From Plectrocnemia conspersa (lineage: Eukaryota; Arthropoda; Insecta; Trichoptera; Polycentropodidae): a stretch of DNA of 64,000 nt. Shown one piece after another: positions 23,690-35,559 of this stretch. Made by a program: the position numbers and the translations under genes. Positions within the stretch are counted from its first letter, which is position 1. Every line of letters starts with the position of its first letter. The stretch is taken from NCBI GenBank assembly GCA_009617715.1, contig VTFK01000027.1, forward strand, positions 372,001 through 436,000, read 5' to 3'. The notes under the pieces were generated by a model that was not told the origin of the DNA, did no database searches, and saw only the letters and a list, made by a program, of their open reading frames with translations.

Positions 23690-24500
23690 TTTTGTTCTAT
23701 GGCGACCGCTCGCCCAACAATGTTTTTGGTATGACTTTAAAACGGCTTCTAGAGTACAAAAAATAAACGCGAAATAAATAAATAAATCATTGGTTTAGCG
23801 CATGTTTCTCAGCGTCTGGGATGCCTCTTCCGTTACCCAGGCGTCAGGGATAACAACAGTTTTGAGCCACACCAAACGGTTGATTTTGGGTCATCAAGCA
23901 GAGCACTACTTTTTTATTGGTCTGAAGCTAGGATTTATTTAAGCCATGTGTCAGCCAGAAGTCAACGCCAACATTATAGCATTTTACAGAGAGGGGCTCC
24001 AGTGGGAGCCCACAGAGTGAGACCTTTCTTAGAGGGTTAAACAGGAGTCTGAGAACGATGACACTAGAACAGCGCAAAGATGACAGATGAGCAGAGAAGA
24101 CAGCGCACCACTTTTTTGGTCTGACGCTAGGATTTATTTTAATCCTTCAGTTTGTCGGGCTGCCATTGCAGGTCAGCCCTAAAGCGGATTACCATTTGCA
24201 AAGATCTGGTTTTTAGCTACCCATCCCCATTGAAAATCTATCGGGGTTTACTAAGACGGCAGTGTTTAGAGCTGTTTCTACGAAGTCCTTGAAGAGTCAT
24301 CCAGAAGTCTACGCCCACATCACGAAGGAGGGCCTTCACCATAATTAGTGGATAATCCAGGAGTCTACGCCACTTCGCTCTCCTGAGAGCGAACATATAA
24401 CTATAGATTGTCATCAACGATCTATAGATAGCACGTCGCTAAGGGTCTGCGCCTCCAGATAATGTGCTCCGAAACTCTCTCCGGTGGAATATTTTATACA
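23690..24500 (+). repeat. Mosaic repeat block with internally repeated motifs, unclassified
   Basis: GC-rich and internally repetitive. TCTGAAGCTAGGATTTATTT at about 23921 recurs as TCTGACGCTAGGATTTATTT at about 24120. The motif TCA(G/T)CCAGAAGTC(T/A)ACGCC occurs at 23951 and 24297, with a third variant (ATCCAGGAGTCTACGCCAC) at about 24355. Local palindromes are dense: GGCTCC-AGTG-GGAGCC near 23995, TTCGCTCTC at 24374-24382 with GAGAGCGAA at 24385-24393 (two-base loop), and CTATAGAT at 24401 with ATCTATAG at 24420. No coding frame is open. The block abuts a family A copy on the right and may be part of a composite element; its class cannot be named. Confidence 0.5.
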
Positions 24501-24554
24501 TAAATATGTATCGTCTCTTAATATGTGATTTTTACCCTTTTTAATGTCGAAAAT

Positions 24555-25060
24555 ATTTATAAAAGGCTACCCTGTGTACTATTGTTTTTCGACTTTTGGT
24601 TACTGATCGTCGTAGTGGCGATCTAACATATTTCTCTAGAGGAATGAACACATTTTGTTGGGTATCCAAGAAGCGATACAATTTATTGGCTTGCAATCAT
24701 CCTTATCTGCGATTCGCCATATAAATCTCGGACCAGCATATTACAATATAGTGACACTAGATCAAAGAGGAGAAACGCCACAGAGTCACATCAGCAGTCA
24801 GGAGACAAAAGACATTAGCGGATCATCCAGAGAACATATCACTACAAATCCCAACTACTCCATAGACATCACAGCCGACAATAATTCAACTCTACACGCC
24901 AGCGAAGACTCTCCGAATTGCAAAACCTAACATTTTAACTCCACCGCTAATTGTATCTATATATGTAGTAATTTATATGTTATTAAAAATAAGCTGTTAC
25001 CAGCTTTTCCGGCGTCATTTATAAAGTTACACCTCTTCGGCCCCAAAACCCGAAAAAGTA
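24555..25060 (+). repeat. Family A repeat, longest copy
   Basis: It begins around TACCCTGTGTACTATTGTTT (24569) and shares this with TACCCTACGCATATTACTAT at 58054. GGAATGAACACATT (24641-24654) is identical at 48009-48022. CACATTTTGTTGG (24649-24661) is identical at 56576-56588. ACGCCAGCGAAGAC (24896-24909) is identical at 48207-48220. The tail TAAAGTTACACCTCTTCGG near 25023 parallels 48327 and 252. A 91-codon open frame (24655-24930) is not conserved in the other copies, so it is not taken as coding. The ordered similarity over about 450 bp shows a single dispersed element; an LTR or a non-autonomous DNA transposon are the main options. Confidence 0.7.
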
Positions 25061-25179
25061 AATATTTATACAGTTAAAATTACTTGACATAAATTTACCA
25101 ATTTTATTAAAAAGGTTATAAAACCCCCAATAGAATCATATTTACCAAACAAAGGTGCTATTCAAAACGCGAATATTTT

Positions 25180-25740
25180 AATCGATATAACACCCATTCA
25201 ACGATAAGAACGTCCCTACGAAATTCCTTTTATACGATTTCAATGGGAATCCCGACAATGGACCGCAAAATGCTTCAGTTTGGATCAGAGCCGCTGCTGC
25301 TAGATATACAATTTTCAGATGAATCGTTATATAGGTTTTAAAATTGAAAAAATAAATAAATTTTTAGCATTATATAAGGGGGAAGATTGAAAGCCCGAAA
25401 CGACAGAGGGAGTGTACGAGTCTATTCAGGCTTTTCCTTTATGTATAATCACAAGCGTACATAAAAAAGGCAATAAAGCAACTGCGAAGGAAAATAATCG
25501 CCGGCCATTCATTTATGGCCTACTCTTTTTTGATTTCCATCTATACCGAGCCTTTTGGAATGTGAACGTAAAGAGGAAACTCTAGGTATATTCTTCGTCA
25601 GTTTTAATGACGCGATCAATTTACGACTGACAAACCGATGAAACAGAAAGCGAAGACGGCAGCTGAATCAATATGATGTTTTCGAACGTCTATCGTAAAT
25701 ATCCCCGGGACAAGAGAAGACACAAAGAAGAAGAATAAAA
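25180..25740. promoter_or_regulatory. GC-richer unique island
   Basis: It contains GCCGGCCATTCATTTATGGC near 25500, with a GGCCAT...ATGGCC inverted repeat around a TTTATGGC core of the posterior-Hox/caudal type, and GTTTTAATGACGCGATCAAT near 25602. It has no open frame and no repeat. It is a candidate regulatory element only. Confidence 0.3.
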
Positions 25741-27100
25741 CAAAGTGTATAAACATTTTCTATTAAAAATATTTTTGCAAAAAATAATTAATTGTGAAAA
25801 TAATAAACAAAAAGTTTCAGTTCTTGCTTATCTTTGTTTGCGAGATCCGGTATAAATATTAATAATAACTTGAAGAATTCCATTTATTCTTATATTTGTT
25901 GTGCAACGCACAAAGGAAGTGCCAGGGCACAAGGCTTGTATTGGTTAATAAATGAAAAAATGACAAAGACAAATATACCAGTCACTCCCAACCGTTGACC
26001 TGGGATCGTTAATCAAAACTTGTATGATCAATAAAACAAACTTAAAAGTCATCCAACGGTGCTAGATTTTAACTGACATTTTAATTATTCAAAATGCGAT
26101 CGTTTTTTAATTTGATTATCGATTAGTAACTACCTTATAATATTTAAAATATGAGTGTGTAAATAATATATTAACTTGTATGTAAATTAATATAAATAAT
26201 ATCGAAACTAAACCATCTGAAATATCCAGTAATTATCAGTTCTTGCAATAAACATCATTTACAATATTCCGGTTTCTCGAGAAATTTTGATAGATAAAAG
26301 AAAATTTAATATGTAATATCATATTATACTATGTAATTATAATAATACAGTATATTATTATACATATCTTTATATTATTGATAATTTTGATAACAGAGAA
26401 CTGGATGATCGTTCAAGAGAATAAAATTCAATAGTATATAATTTGTTATAATGGACGCAAATTATCGATAGACCAGAACGAATCATCGATCTACTTTGAT
26501 TGATATCAGAGGCGTCAAGTTAAGAATGAATTTAGGACTCTCGTATTTATTGTAGAGAAAATTGTCGATAACAGCTGTTGCTACTTTACATTTTTAATAC
26601 TTCAAACAAGCAAATTTAATGTTGTAACTGTGAAAATCTCCCATACATTTTTACAATCTGTCGACTCCCACGCAGAGAATTTTTTTTCCAATTGTAAATT
26701 AATTTTTAAGAATAGCAATTTAAAAATATAAGGTCGATTAGAGTATTTAAAAACATAGTAAAAAAATATTTGATTTTTTAGAGACTTTATAATTACACTA
26801 CCGCCTTCTATTTGCATATAAGCAAATTAGAGTATGTATATGCCACCTGATTTTGTTATTAGTAAAACAAACATTTTGCATCGTGCATATTCATTAAACT
26901 TATAATTATTAGTGACTTTTTTAATTAGCCTCCACTACTAGTTATCGATCTTTTCTATTTGTATGATTTTTTTTACTGTAAAGGAAAGGTTTAACTCTAG
27001 GAGTTGTATTCAACTCACGCATCGCTACTAATACATATGTATGTACACGTATTTAATTATAAAACATTTATTTATAAGGCAATATACAAGTTAAATTAGA
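25741..27100. other. AT-rich gene-free filler
   Basis: AT-rich sequence. The short minus frame at 26602-26817 has no domain. No repeat or RNA gene is seen. Confidence 0.55.
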
Positions 27101-27104
27101 GCAA

Positions 27105-27960
27105 TGTCGAAAAATAGGCGAACAGGACTGACCCTCAATGACTGAGCACGTCCTGGCTTTACGACATCAGACGGTCTTGGCATTTGAAGCATCTGGTACT
27201 ATGCTGGATTAAACGGGTCGGAAGAAATGCAAAGGACACTACCAGAAGTTTCAATATAACGTTCCAGTAGTTATGTCCCTAGCACCTGCGTTACATTTAA
27301 TTTAATCATAAATTTTCTGCATCATGCCAAACAGATAAAATACACTAAGGAAGCCACACGCTGGGTGACACGATTGATAAAAAGATTGGGAGCCACAGCG
27401 CTATGCAAGAGTGCTGCACGACATGACAGCCGTGTTTGGCATCGCGAAAATATTACAATGCTTTCACAAGCTCTAAAATTAAACGTCCGCGAAAGAAACT
27501 GAAAGGGGCCGACGTTCCAAAGATCGAAATAAACCAAAGCATATGATCGAACGTCTCCCAGTCTCTTAATGATCATTTTCTCGCTCTCATTCTATCTCTC
27601 TCTTTCTGAAAATCTTTCAAATGTAATCACATGAGTGCTGATGTGACACGTTCCTTTTGTGCGCGTCTAAAAAGCAATTTCATGTAAATATGGTAAATCA
27701 TTTCGGCCCTAGAATAATTCCAAATACGCCAGACAAGCGCGTGTGCTTTTTTGTCTGTGCGCGTACGACAGTTCATGTGACATTAAAGAACTTATTATAA
27801 TATACTGCACGACACGTAATGTGACGCTGACATGCCATTCGGCAATTTTTCTATTGTACCAAAAGAAATAAATATACAGAATAGCGTCAAAGTGTGACGT
27901 TATTACGGAGCTTTCATGCTTTTGCCGTCAAATTTGAACAATTCGATTACGTGCCGTACG
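27105..27960. other. GC-richer block of unknown nature
   Basis: Moderately GC-rich and unique. A + strand frame near 27340-27490 has a few residues (RW, LIK, W) spaced as in the C-terminus of RTE-type LINEs, but stops and weak matches prevent a call. A pyrimidine-rich run lies at 27575-27610 (CTCGCTCTCATTCTATCTCT), with CRE-like GTGACGTTATTACGG near 27894. It could be a decayed element or a regulatory island. Confidence 0.3.
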
Positions 27961-29640
27961 TACATGTAATATTTAAAAGGAGTGTAATGTAAAAACCATT
28001 ATACTAAATTTTAAAACCAGCATATACATATATTAAACAGACAGATAAAGCTTGATTTTTAGCATTTTTTTATATTTCACCAAGTGAAATGTAAAAAAAT
28101 ATAATAATGTACATATATAACGGTAATCATGTTTCATTTTCTGATACTTGGTATTGATTATAACGTGTTTTTATATTAAAAATAATTGCTCGCCCTTCAC
28201 ACAATTAAGGGTATATTTAAAAAAGTAAGGCTTTTTCAATAAAAAAACTTACTTTTTTTTGAAACTTTTAATTTATTATTTAAAAAAGATTAAGCGCATA
28301 AATTGGGACCGAATTCGGAAGTTATTCTAAAAATTAAAGTTTCATATAATAAATATTATATTTTAATTTCTTAAACAGTGTAACATATTTTTTGAAAAAG
28401 ATCACTTTGAAAAGAGTATTATAAATCAAATATATAAAATATTATTAATACTTAAAATAATGTACAATATTACGTTTTTTGTAGAAAAACTTCTACTTGT
28501 TTTGATATCACTAGTTTTAAATTAAATTATTATAATTTTCTATGATAAAATACAATATGCATAAATTTAAAGCTAAACTTTGAGCTTTAAGTAACAATAT
28601 TTTTTTTATTTTATAAAAGCAAAATGTAATTTTTTAAATACAAAATTTACGTAAAAAATTGCATAGTGTTTTTTTTATAATATTATTAGTTTATGCTGCC
28701 ATTTTTAATTTTAATCGTTTTTTAAATGTAGTACTTAATTTTTCGAATTATTTTGCTAATAATAAACTTTACAATATATCTTACCTAAATTTTGTCATTT
28801 AATAAAAATATCACTCATAATCTTTGGGATAAAAAAATATATTCGTGTGTAAGCAACGAAATATTTCATTAAGCTTCGCGTCACAATTAATACCAAATAG
28901 TCAGTTAGAAAAATAGAAAAAACTATATATTACATATTAGAACAGAACCATATAATCACAATAAAAAATTAATAATAAACTGTTCGATTTATTAAGAACA
29001 TATTTAACTCGATCTACTATAAAAATATTTGTTTGTATGAACAAAAAATTTAATACATTTAATATATAGTAATCGATATTAAACATGAATGAATAAGAAC
29101 GTTATTTTATTTTGTTAAATCCGTGTTAAGAAACTAAGAATTTTACTGTGTAATAATATTCTTAAATAAGCATTTTAAATTTACAAGTATGTAAAATAAC
29201 GCTTATTATTACAGCATAATGAATTGTAGTGTTTTTAAACTTTTAGCACTAAAAAAAAATTAAATTAATTAAATAAGGTATATTGATATAGTGAACTATC
29301 GAACAATGAATGAATAACTTGTCGCAAATACGCATTGACTTTGAGAAAAAACTTGTCGCAATTACGCGTTAAAATACGTTTAGTCTTTACGACCCACAGA
29401 CGAGTGCTTTTGTTATGCTGATGAACATATCTATCAGAAATTTCGAAGAAAAACCATCCACAAATAGCTATTACTTTAATTACGGTTTTGCAAAAAAAAA
29501 GTTATTTTAAGAAAAACAAAAAAAAACAAACAATATAATTTGCTTGAGCAGTGAAAAATTAAAATCAACTAGAATAAGACAGTCAATTATATTTACAAAG
29601 CGTAGACAAACTTTGTCACCGCTTTTTTAAAGTAAACAGG
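27961..29640. other. AT-rich gene-free filler
   Basis: About 1.7 kb that is among the most AT-rich of the window, with many homopolymer A/T runs. No feature is supported. Confidence 0.65.
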
Positions 29641-29644
29641 GAAA

Positions 29645-30060
29645 AAACATAGAATGATAACCTAGCGTTAAATATCTAGGTTTACGCCTGAACTCTAAGC
29701 TTAAATTTAATAAACACGTTTCAGAACTTCGCTTTATATGGTATGCCGCTATTACGACCCTCAGATAGATATTCAATAGAAAAATCGCGCTTACCACAAA
29801 ATATAAAATTTCAATGTACAAACAATTATTTAGAAACGTACTAACATAGTGTGGAGAATCACCAGTTATACAATTTTTTTTCTAAATTCTAAGACATTCA
29901 ATTAAATACCAACAATCAAGGAACATTATTTTTCTACCAGAAAATATTATAAAAATATTTACACACTAATTTCGTGTATAGGAGAGTACGAAAAAAACAA
30001 CAATAAATTTAGATGTAACCACAAAATAGCAAAGCACATAAAGCTTTAAAAGCTAAAAAC
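29645..30060 (+). pseudogene. Non-LTR retrotransposon reverse transcriptase C-terminal remnant
   Basis: From 29661 the frame reads PSVKYLGLRLNSKLKFNKHV, the LGVxLDxKLxFxxHI block that follows the RT active site in jockey-type elements. In shifted frames it continues with AAITTLR, then KISMYKQLFRNVLT (normally KxxLYKxLIRPVLTYG) near 29805-29850. Later comes a block around NTNNQGT/PTIKEH (about 29905-29930) and RKYYKNI, equivalent to the IPxIxEYI region near the protein end. It is more diverged from the 2.3, 11.8 and 37 kb copies than they are from each other, so it probably belongs to another jockey-clade family. There are several stops and frameshifts. The polymerase centre lies upstream of the preserved part and is missing. 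Confidence 0.7.
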
Positions 30061-30364
30061 CACATATCAATGATTCCAGACATTTACCTAAATGTACTGA
30101 AATTAGCATTAATTCATTATTTTTTTAGTTTTCACATAAAATTTTAACCAACACCGTTATATTTTATATAGTATTTATTTTTTATTATATTGTAGCTATT
30201 AACAAAATTGTAAACATGAAAATGGTTGTACAACAGTAACATGTATTGTATTTATATAATGGTATTCGCAATTGGTACACAAAGTAATTTTCTTGGTCTT
30301 AAATAATGAATACATAACACACATCACTCACTTTTTTTCAGGTACTTTCATTAAGAACTTCAGC

Positions 30365-30530
30365 AAATAATTGATATGCGCGAGAGTTGATCCAAACTTG
30401 TACCAAGCGAAGCTGCGCCAAGCATTAACCGAGATTTAAAATGCGGAGGGAGCAGCCGCTTCCCACTTCACGTCAAAGCTAAAAATTTGGAGTTCGAGTA
30501 TCCGATTTGTAGAGACGATAATAATTTATA
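30365..30530 (+). repeat. Family B repeat, second copy
   Basis: It aligns with 2845-2935 (CCAAACTTGTACCAAGCGAA against CTGAACTTGTATCAAGTAAA, and AGCAGCCGCTTCCC against AGCTGCCGCTTCCC). It lies about 300 bp downstream of the reverse-transcriptase remnant at 29.6-30.1 kb and ends in an ATAATAATTTATATT tail. It is probably a LINE 3' end or a LINE-dependent SINE. Confidence 0.45.
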
Positions 30531-30539
30531 TTATATCTT

Positions 30540-31000
30540 TGCTTTCAACATATAAAAGCGTTACTGGTAATACAAGACAATAAAATACTGTTGGTGAAAA
30601 AAATTCCCAAGAGAGAATGTAATAATTATTATCATGACTAAGAATGTATTTTTTACATTGCTTGAATAGAGAATAATCGATTTTAAGAGACTACTAAAAA
30701 TAAATATATGACTAGCAGATTACTTAGAAAACCACAAAGACGCTGTAGGGATATATTTGTGTAAGATGCTGCATTGAGGCGGTGGTATGATGAAGTTTAA
30801 GACTTATAAAATAATAATAATGATATTTTTTCTCATCTACTTAAAATTCGATTATATCAAGCTATGCTCGCTGATTAACTAAATGTGTCCCACAAGGCTG
30901 AAAAGGTTGCCTATAACAAAAAAGTTCATAATACAGCAATTTTATCTAATCAGACGAACCGATCAAAACAACATAATCATACCCAGGGAATTAACTTGTT
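30540..31000. other. Gene-free stretch
   Basis: AT-rich sequence with no supported feature. Confidence 0.5.
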
Positions 31001-31009
31001 TTTACTTAA

Positions 31010-31660
31010 TTTTACAAACCTAAAATAATTCTCAAGCGTGTGCTTTATCGCATATTACATACACGGCGTACGCATATCGAATAATAATTTCAATAGCACA
31101 GCAAACATAATTCGAAACATGATTAATTAATTTACCGAGAAACGACGCACACTAATGAGGTTTTATTGCTAATTTCTATTATTAAACAATACCTGAAAGT
31201 TTGCCGGCGTTAATTTCATACTTTTTGATTTAGCCGAAAAGTTGCCGCAAACTCGCGTAAATATAAATTACCTTCCCGTATAATAATAGATTGTTATTTC
31301 GGGGCAAATAAAACGCGAAAAGCTTTTAAGAATCGTCCGAAAGGGACGCCCTTTGTTTTGTTAAAATTTAACGGCACTCGGGGAGTGAGAAGGCGTCCGA
31401 AAGTGACCGTGGCGGCGCACACCGGGGATACCTTTATCACAATAATTATTATCACCCGAATTAAACGCGTGTATACCCAAAGCTACGTAAATGACAAATG
31501 GGCGCCGGTTGGAGCATAACTCAAACAGTGCATTGGCTAGCGCTTGTTTAAAAACAAGCGCTTTTTTTTTGTTTGATAGAAATCGATGAAAGCTTTTGAT
31601 GATTCGGCGTACTGAAATACTTGGGTCATTCGATAAGTTCATGAGCTAAAAAATGTGTGT
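31010..31660. promoter_or_regulatory. GC-richer unique island ending in a strong hairpin
   Basis: A long island with CGAATTAAACGCGTGTATAC near 31458, GTTGCCGCAAACTCGCGTAA near 31241, and AGTGACCGTGGCGGCGCACA near 31401. Its right part holds an 11-bp perfect hairpin with a T run (listed separately). A 93-codon minus frame (31361-31642) overlaps it but has no recognisable domain. It is a candidate conserved non-coding element. Confidence 0.35.
31539..31570. repeat. Perfect 11-bp hairpin followed by T run
   Basis: AGCGCTTGTTT (31539-31549) and AAACAAGCGCT (31552-31562) are perfect inverse complements separated by AA. A run of nine T follows at 31562-31570. The shape resembles a bacterial intrinsic terminator or a Pol III stop, but in insect DNA it may only be a cruciform-prone palindrome. 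Confidence 0.8.
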
Positions 31661-31669
31661 TGGTTAATT

Positions 31670-33890
31670 TATAGTACTATATTTGTGGTGTTCTATGGTT
31701 GATTTCAAAATGGATACAATTTAACATCGTACCGAAATATTTTTTATTATTACAAAAGAGGTTAAGCTGCAGCTTAAAATATACTGATAATCTTAATAAC
31801 ATCTAAAATATATAAATAAATATTTTAAAAGCAACTAAATAAAATAAATGTAACAAGCTTTGTATATATAAGTAATAAAGCTTCTTTAGGACAATGCACA
31901 TTTCGATACAAGTATTCTTTTTATTATAAAAGATTGCCGAATATAGTAAAGAAAAAATATTTTTCTGTTTCCTGTAATCTCATAAAATGTATTATTAGAT
32001 AACAGTTTTATATAAATGAAGCGACAGTAAAGGATATTTTGAAAAGCTTATCAGACAAACTGTAATAACATTTACCAAATTGTTTTTAAGTTCAAAACAT
32101 TATTTTTAAATCTAGTCAGTAACTTTTAAAATGACCCACATAATGTATATTCGATATTTTCGCAAAATTCTAATATTGTGTGATGCTAATGGATTTACCA
32201 AGAAACGAGGCGCGAGTGGTGATTTTTTCCTTAAATAGGTATGGAAAACAGAGAGTTTGTAGTGCTTTTGTGTGTTGCGCGAATTTTACAGAACACTTGA
32301 GAGCAAGTTCAATTATGTTTGTGTCAGGTACACAAAGCGCGATTTAGGTATATATAACAATAAAAATATAGCTATATAGGATCGTATCAAAATTTAATAT
32401 AAATTGCAATCTACCGAACGTATCTCATATTAGGTAAGTTGTAATCTTATATCAGAAGTGACAAGAATTGTTTGACTATATCGTATCCGATGATTTCAAA
32501 TTAAACTTTGATGATTCAAAGAATAAGTGGCGCGTTCCTTTATCGCTTTTCTTGTTGCTTCAACATTGAGATTGTTGGTAACTGATGGCAATTTTCGGAT
32601 TCACAAAGTTTGTACTAAAAACGAGCTTTTAAGTTTGATTATTAAAAAATTGAAATCTTTAAGAATTAATAACACTCACTATACAAAAATTATGACCTTT
32701 TTCAGCTGCTACAATTTCGTACAACAAAGTTCATTTGTATTAAGAAAAAACTTTTTTTTTTTAAGAAAAATTACATTAACCAAAAATTTTATTGCTTTTA
32801 TCATAGATAGTAATTATGATTTTTTAACAAAAAAAATATGTGTAATCACTTATTAATGTATGAGACTATTTTTTTACATTAAGATTAAATATGCATAAAC
32901 TACACTACCATTTTGACCACAATGATTAGTTTATCTGTCTAATTAAATTATTTACTTATTTTATATATCCGATTAGCTACCATCTGCTTTTACAATAATA
33001 TGTGCCCGGTTATTTGTAAATTACGATTTTATTAAATTACAAAAAAATGGTAAAAATTTATACTAGTCATATAATTAATATAATTGACTTTTATAAAGAA
33101 ATATACATGTTAAAAAATATCAGGACTTCATAAATATAAAATACACGAGAGGTACACATTGTTATTATTAAAAGCTAAGCTTTTATTTCTTCATTATAAA
33201 TATGAATTTTTATTGAATAATTAAAATCCATATTTATAAAAAAATACTTTGGATGTATTTTTGTGATGTAAAGTTTTGACTACTTAATTCTTGTTCGAAA
33301 AATATAATATCGTATTTTTAAATTACTGATTTCGGGTTTAAGGCCGAATGGATGTAACTTTGCAGTCAAAATAATCGTTGAGAAAGCAAGTAAGAGTTTA
33401 TTTTTTAAACATAAATAAATTACCACATATATAGAGAAAAGTAGATGTCGCTATCAAGCGGGGAAGTTGGAAGAGTATCCACTGGCGTGACAAGTTATAT
33501 TTTTGTTGGCTGTGATATTTATGGAGCAGCTTTGATTTTGCTGCTGCTTCGTTTGTTCGAAATGGTTGTTAAAATTACATTTAAATTAAAAAAAGATTGT
33601 GAGAGTGGTTAAAACCCTCTCACTGATATTTAAAATATTTAATAAAAGCCCTAGCATGCATTATTTAAAACTAATCTTGAAATTTAGATGTATAAATATA
33701 TTATTTTTCCTTTTGGTCAATTTAGAGCTCAATTATTTATTTAGGCGAAATATATTATTCCGAAACGTTTTATGAGTCTCTAGAGATAAGTAGTTTTTTA
33801 CCTTTATCGACTTAATGTTAGACTCTTCAGAGAGACTAATAATTAATGTAGCATCATGTTGTTTTCACGTTACAAATTTTATATAGTAAG
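31670..33890. other. AT-rich gene-free filler
   Basis: AT-rich sequence. The 109-codon + frame at 32527-32856 is rich in F, K, I and N and has no domain, as expected from AT-biased random sequence. A near-perfect hairpin lies at 33599-33623 and is listed separately. Confidence 0.5.
33599..33623. repeat. Hairpin, 11 paired bases with one bulge
   Basis: GTGAGAG (33599-33605) pairs with CTCTCAC (33617-33623). Inside, GGTT pairs with AACC around a two-base loop; only the T at 33606 is unpaired. No element body is attached. Confidence 0.75.
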
Positions 33891-33899
33891 GAATGTATG

Positions 33900-34560
33900 A
33901 AAATACTTTTACCCACGCCATCACGATAATAAGGCATTTCATTTCATCAAACAACATAAAAAAACACATTAACAAACAGTTCTCACTGCACAAATTGTGA
34001 CAGCACAAAGTCGCACAGACACGGGTTCACACGGTAAAAAAGACAGGATTATACGTATTTTCGCTTGCGGTATTATAATCCGCGGGATTAAACCATAATT
34101 TACGGAAACCGGACTTAGCAATCTCACGTGTCAAGATTTTCCTTTGAGCATCTTCCATACTCAACAATCAACGGTTCCTCTCGATCTCGGTAGCTGAGTT
34201 AACCCAATTTCAACGGTGGATTACCGGCATGACATGCTAACCCTTTCCACTCGGCAACGCCCGCAGCAATATAATTACATCGCTGTGCGATGAGACGCAC
34301 CGTGCGGACAGTTCACTTGGTTAGCCTTCGAAAGCCGTCACATTCTGATGCATGTCGTGATGCAATTAAGCGCACTAAGAACACTGAATTGTACAATAAT
34401 AACCCTTAGTTCTAGGGGATTTGGGACGCCACATGTAAGCCTGGGATGTTGGCATAACAATAAACCGTAATATTTTGAATGGTGTCGGTAGTTAGAGGTC
34501 AACATAGACAATGGTTGAAAGTATGACTTCAAACGTTATATACTATCAATTATTATTTGA
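33900..34560. promoter_or_regulatory. GC-richer unique island
   Basis: It contains CACTGCACAAATTGTGACAG near 33985, GCGGTATTATAATCCGCGGG near 34066, TCTCACGTGTC near 34121, and a paired TGATGCATGTCGTGATGCAA near 34346. The open frames are short. It is a candidate regulatory or non-coding RNA segment; nothing in the sequence decides between them. Confidence 0.3.
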
Positions 34561-35550
34561 TTGAGGTTAAAGAAATTAAATAATACAATTGTACTTAAAA
34601 ATATAACAATATTTGAGGTGTTAAAGCTTTTAAGCGATTTTATAGAAACAAAAGGGTATACAGTGTATATAAGTAATTTTCTGAAAATATCACAAAAGCG
34701 CAACCTTTAAACAATAAACGCGATAATACTTTAAAATTTATAACGAGCTAGTATAATAATAAGCTTATATTAGGAGAACATTAAATAAGGTTGATTAATT
34801 AATTTATTTATGTATCTATATGTGCAGGGGCTAAAAGCTTAATGAATAAAAAACGTAACTGGTGTTACTTTCCACTGAGCATGCATGTGTTTAAAATTGT
34901 TTATGTATTACACTGTTTTTATTAAATATTCATCTAAAGGCCGCGATAGCGGCAAGTCCTTAAAATCAAAATGTATTTATCAAATTTATATTTGGAGAAT
35001 TAGTAATAATAAGTAATAAATTTAGTATTATATTTACTGCTAGAGTTTCAATTCAAATAACTACTATGTTTACTTTAGAGAGACGAAAGCAAAGCTTATC
35101 TATTATACGTTTCGTACTTTTCATTTTCCACCTTTCATTATTACAATTTGTACATAGTAAACATTTTATATATTAATTTTGAGAAGTAGACTTAACAAAT
35201 ATATTCAATTAAATGTAAAATTGTATGTTTATACAAAATAAAAAAAATATAATACATAAATTTTATTTTTTAATACAATTCAGTTGTTTAAAAAATAATA
35301 TTATGGTTAGTCGTGTTTCATGCAAAGCGCTTGAAAATGAATTGTTTTTTAACAAACAGAAATTTGTTTTTACATTTTGAAAAACAATGATTTTTTTCCA
35401 CGTCCGATGAAAAGCCAGTTTACGACAAGCGTTCGACTGTCAGCATGAACAATAAAGTCAATTTCTAAAATATATATTGAATATCCCTTGTTTTGAAATG
35501 TACGTTTTCAATTATTATAAGGGTAGCAATAATTCAGAAAACGTTCACAA
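34561..35550. other. AT-rich gene-free filler
   Basis: AT-rich sequence with no supported feature. Confidence 0.55.
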
Positions 35551-35559
35551 TCCCATTGC

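Noticed and set aside
24655..24930. 91-codon frame with ordinary-looking amino-acid composition
   Set aside because: It lies inside family A, and the matching region of the other copies is not open, so it is not a conserved gene.
27105..27570. Possible RTE-type LINE C-terminus
   Set aside because: Only a few residues fit the RWxDDLxKxxGxxWxxxAxDRxxW pattern; stops interrupt it and no reverse-transcriptase block lies nearby.
31539..31570. Bacterial intrinsic terminator indicating contaminant DNA
   Set aside because: No bacterial genes, ribosome-binding sites or coding density anywhere near; the flanks have the same composition as the rest of the window.
32527..32856. 109-codon frame on the + strand
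   Set aside because: Low-complexity aromatic/lysine composition with no recognisable motif.
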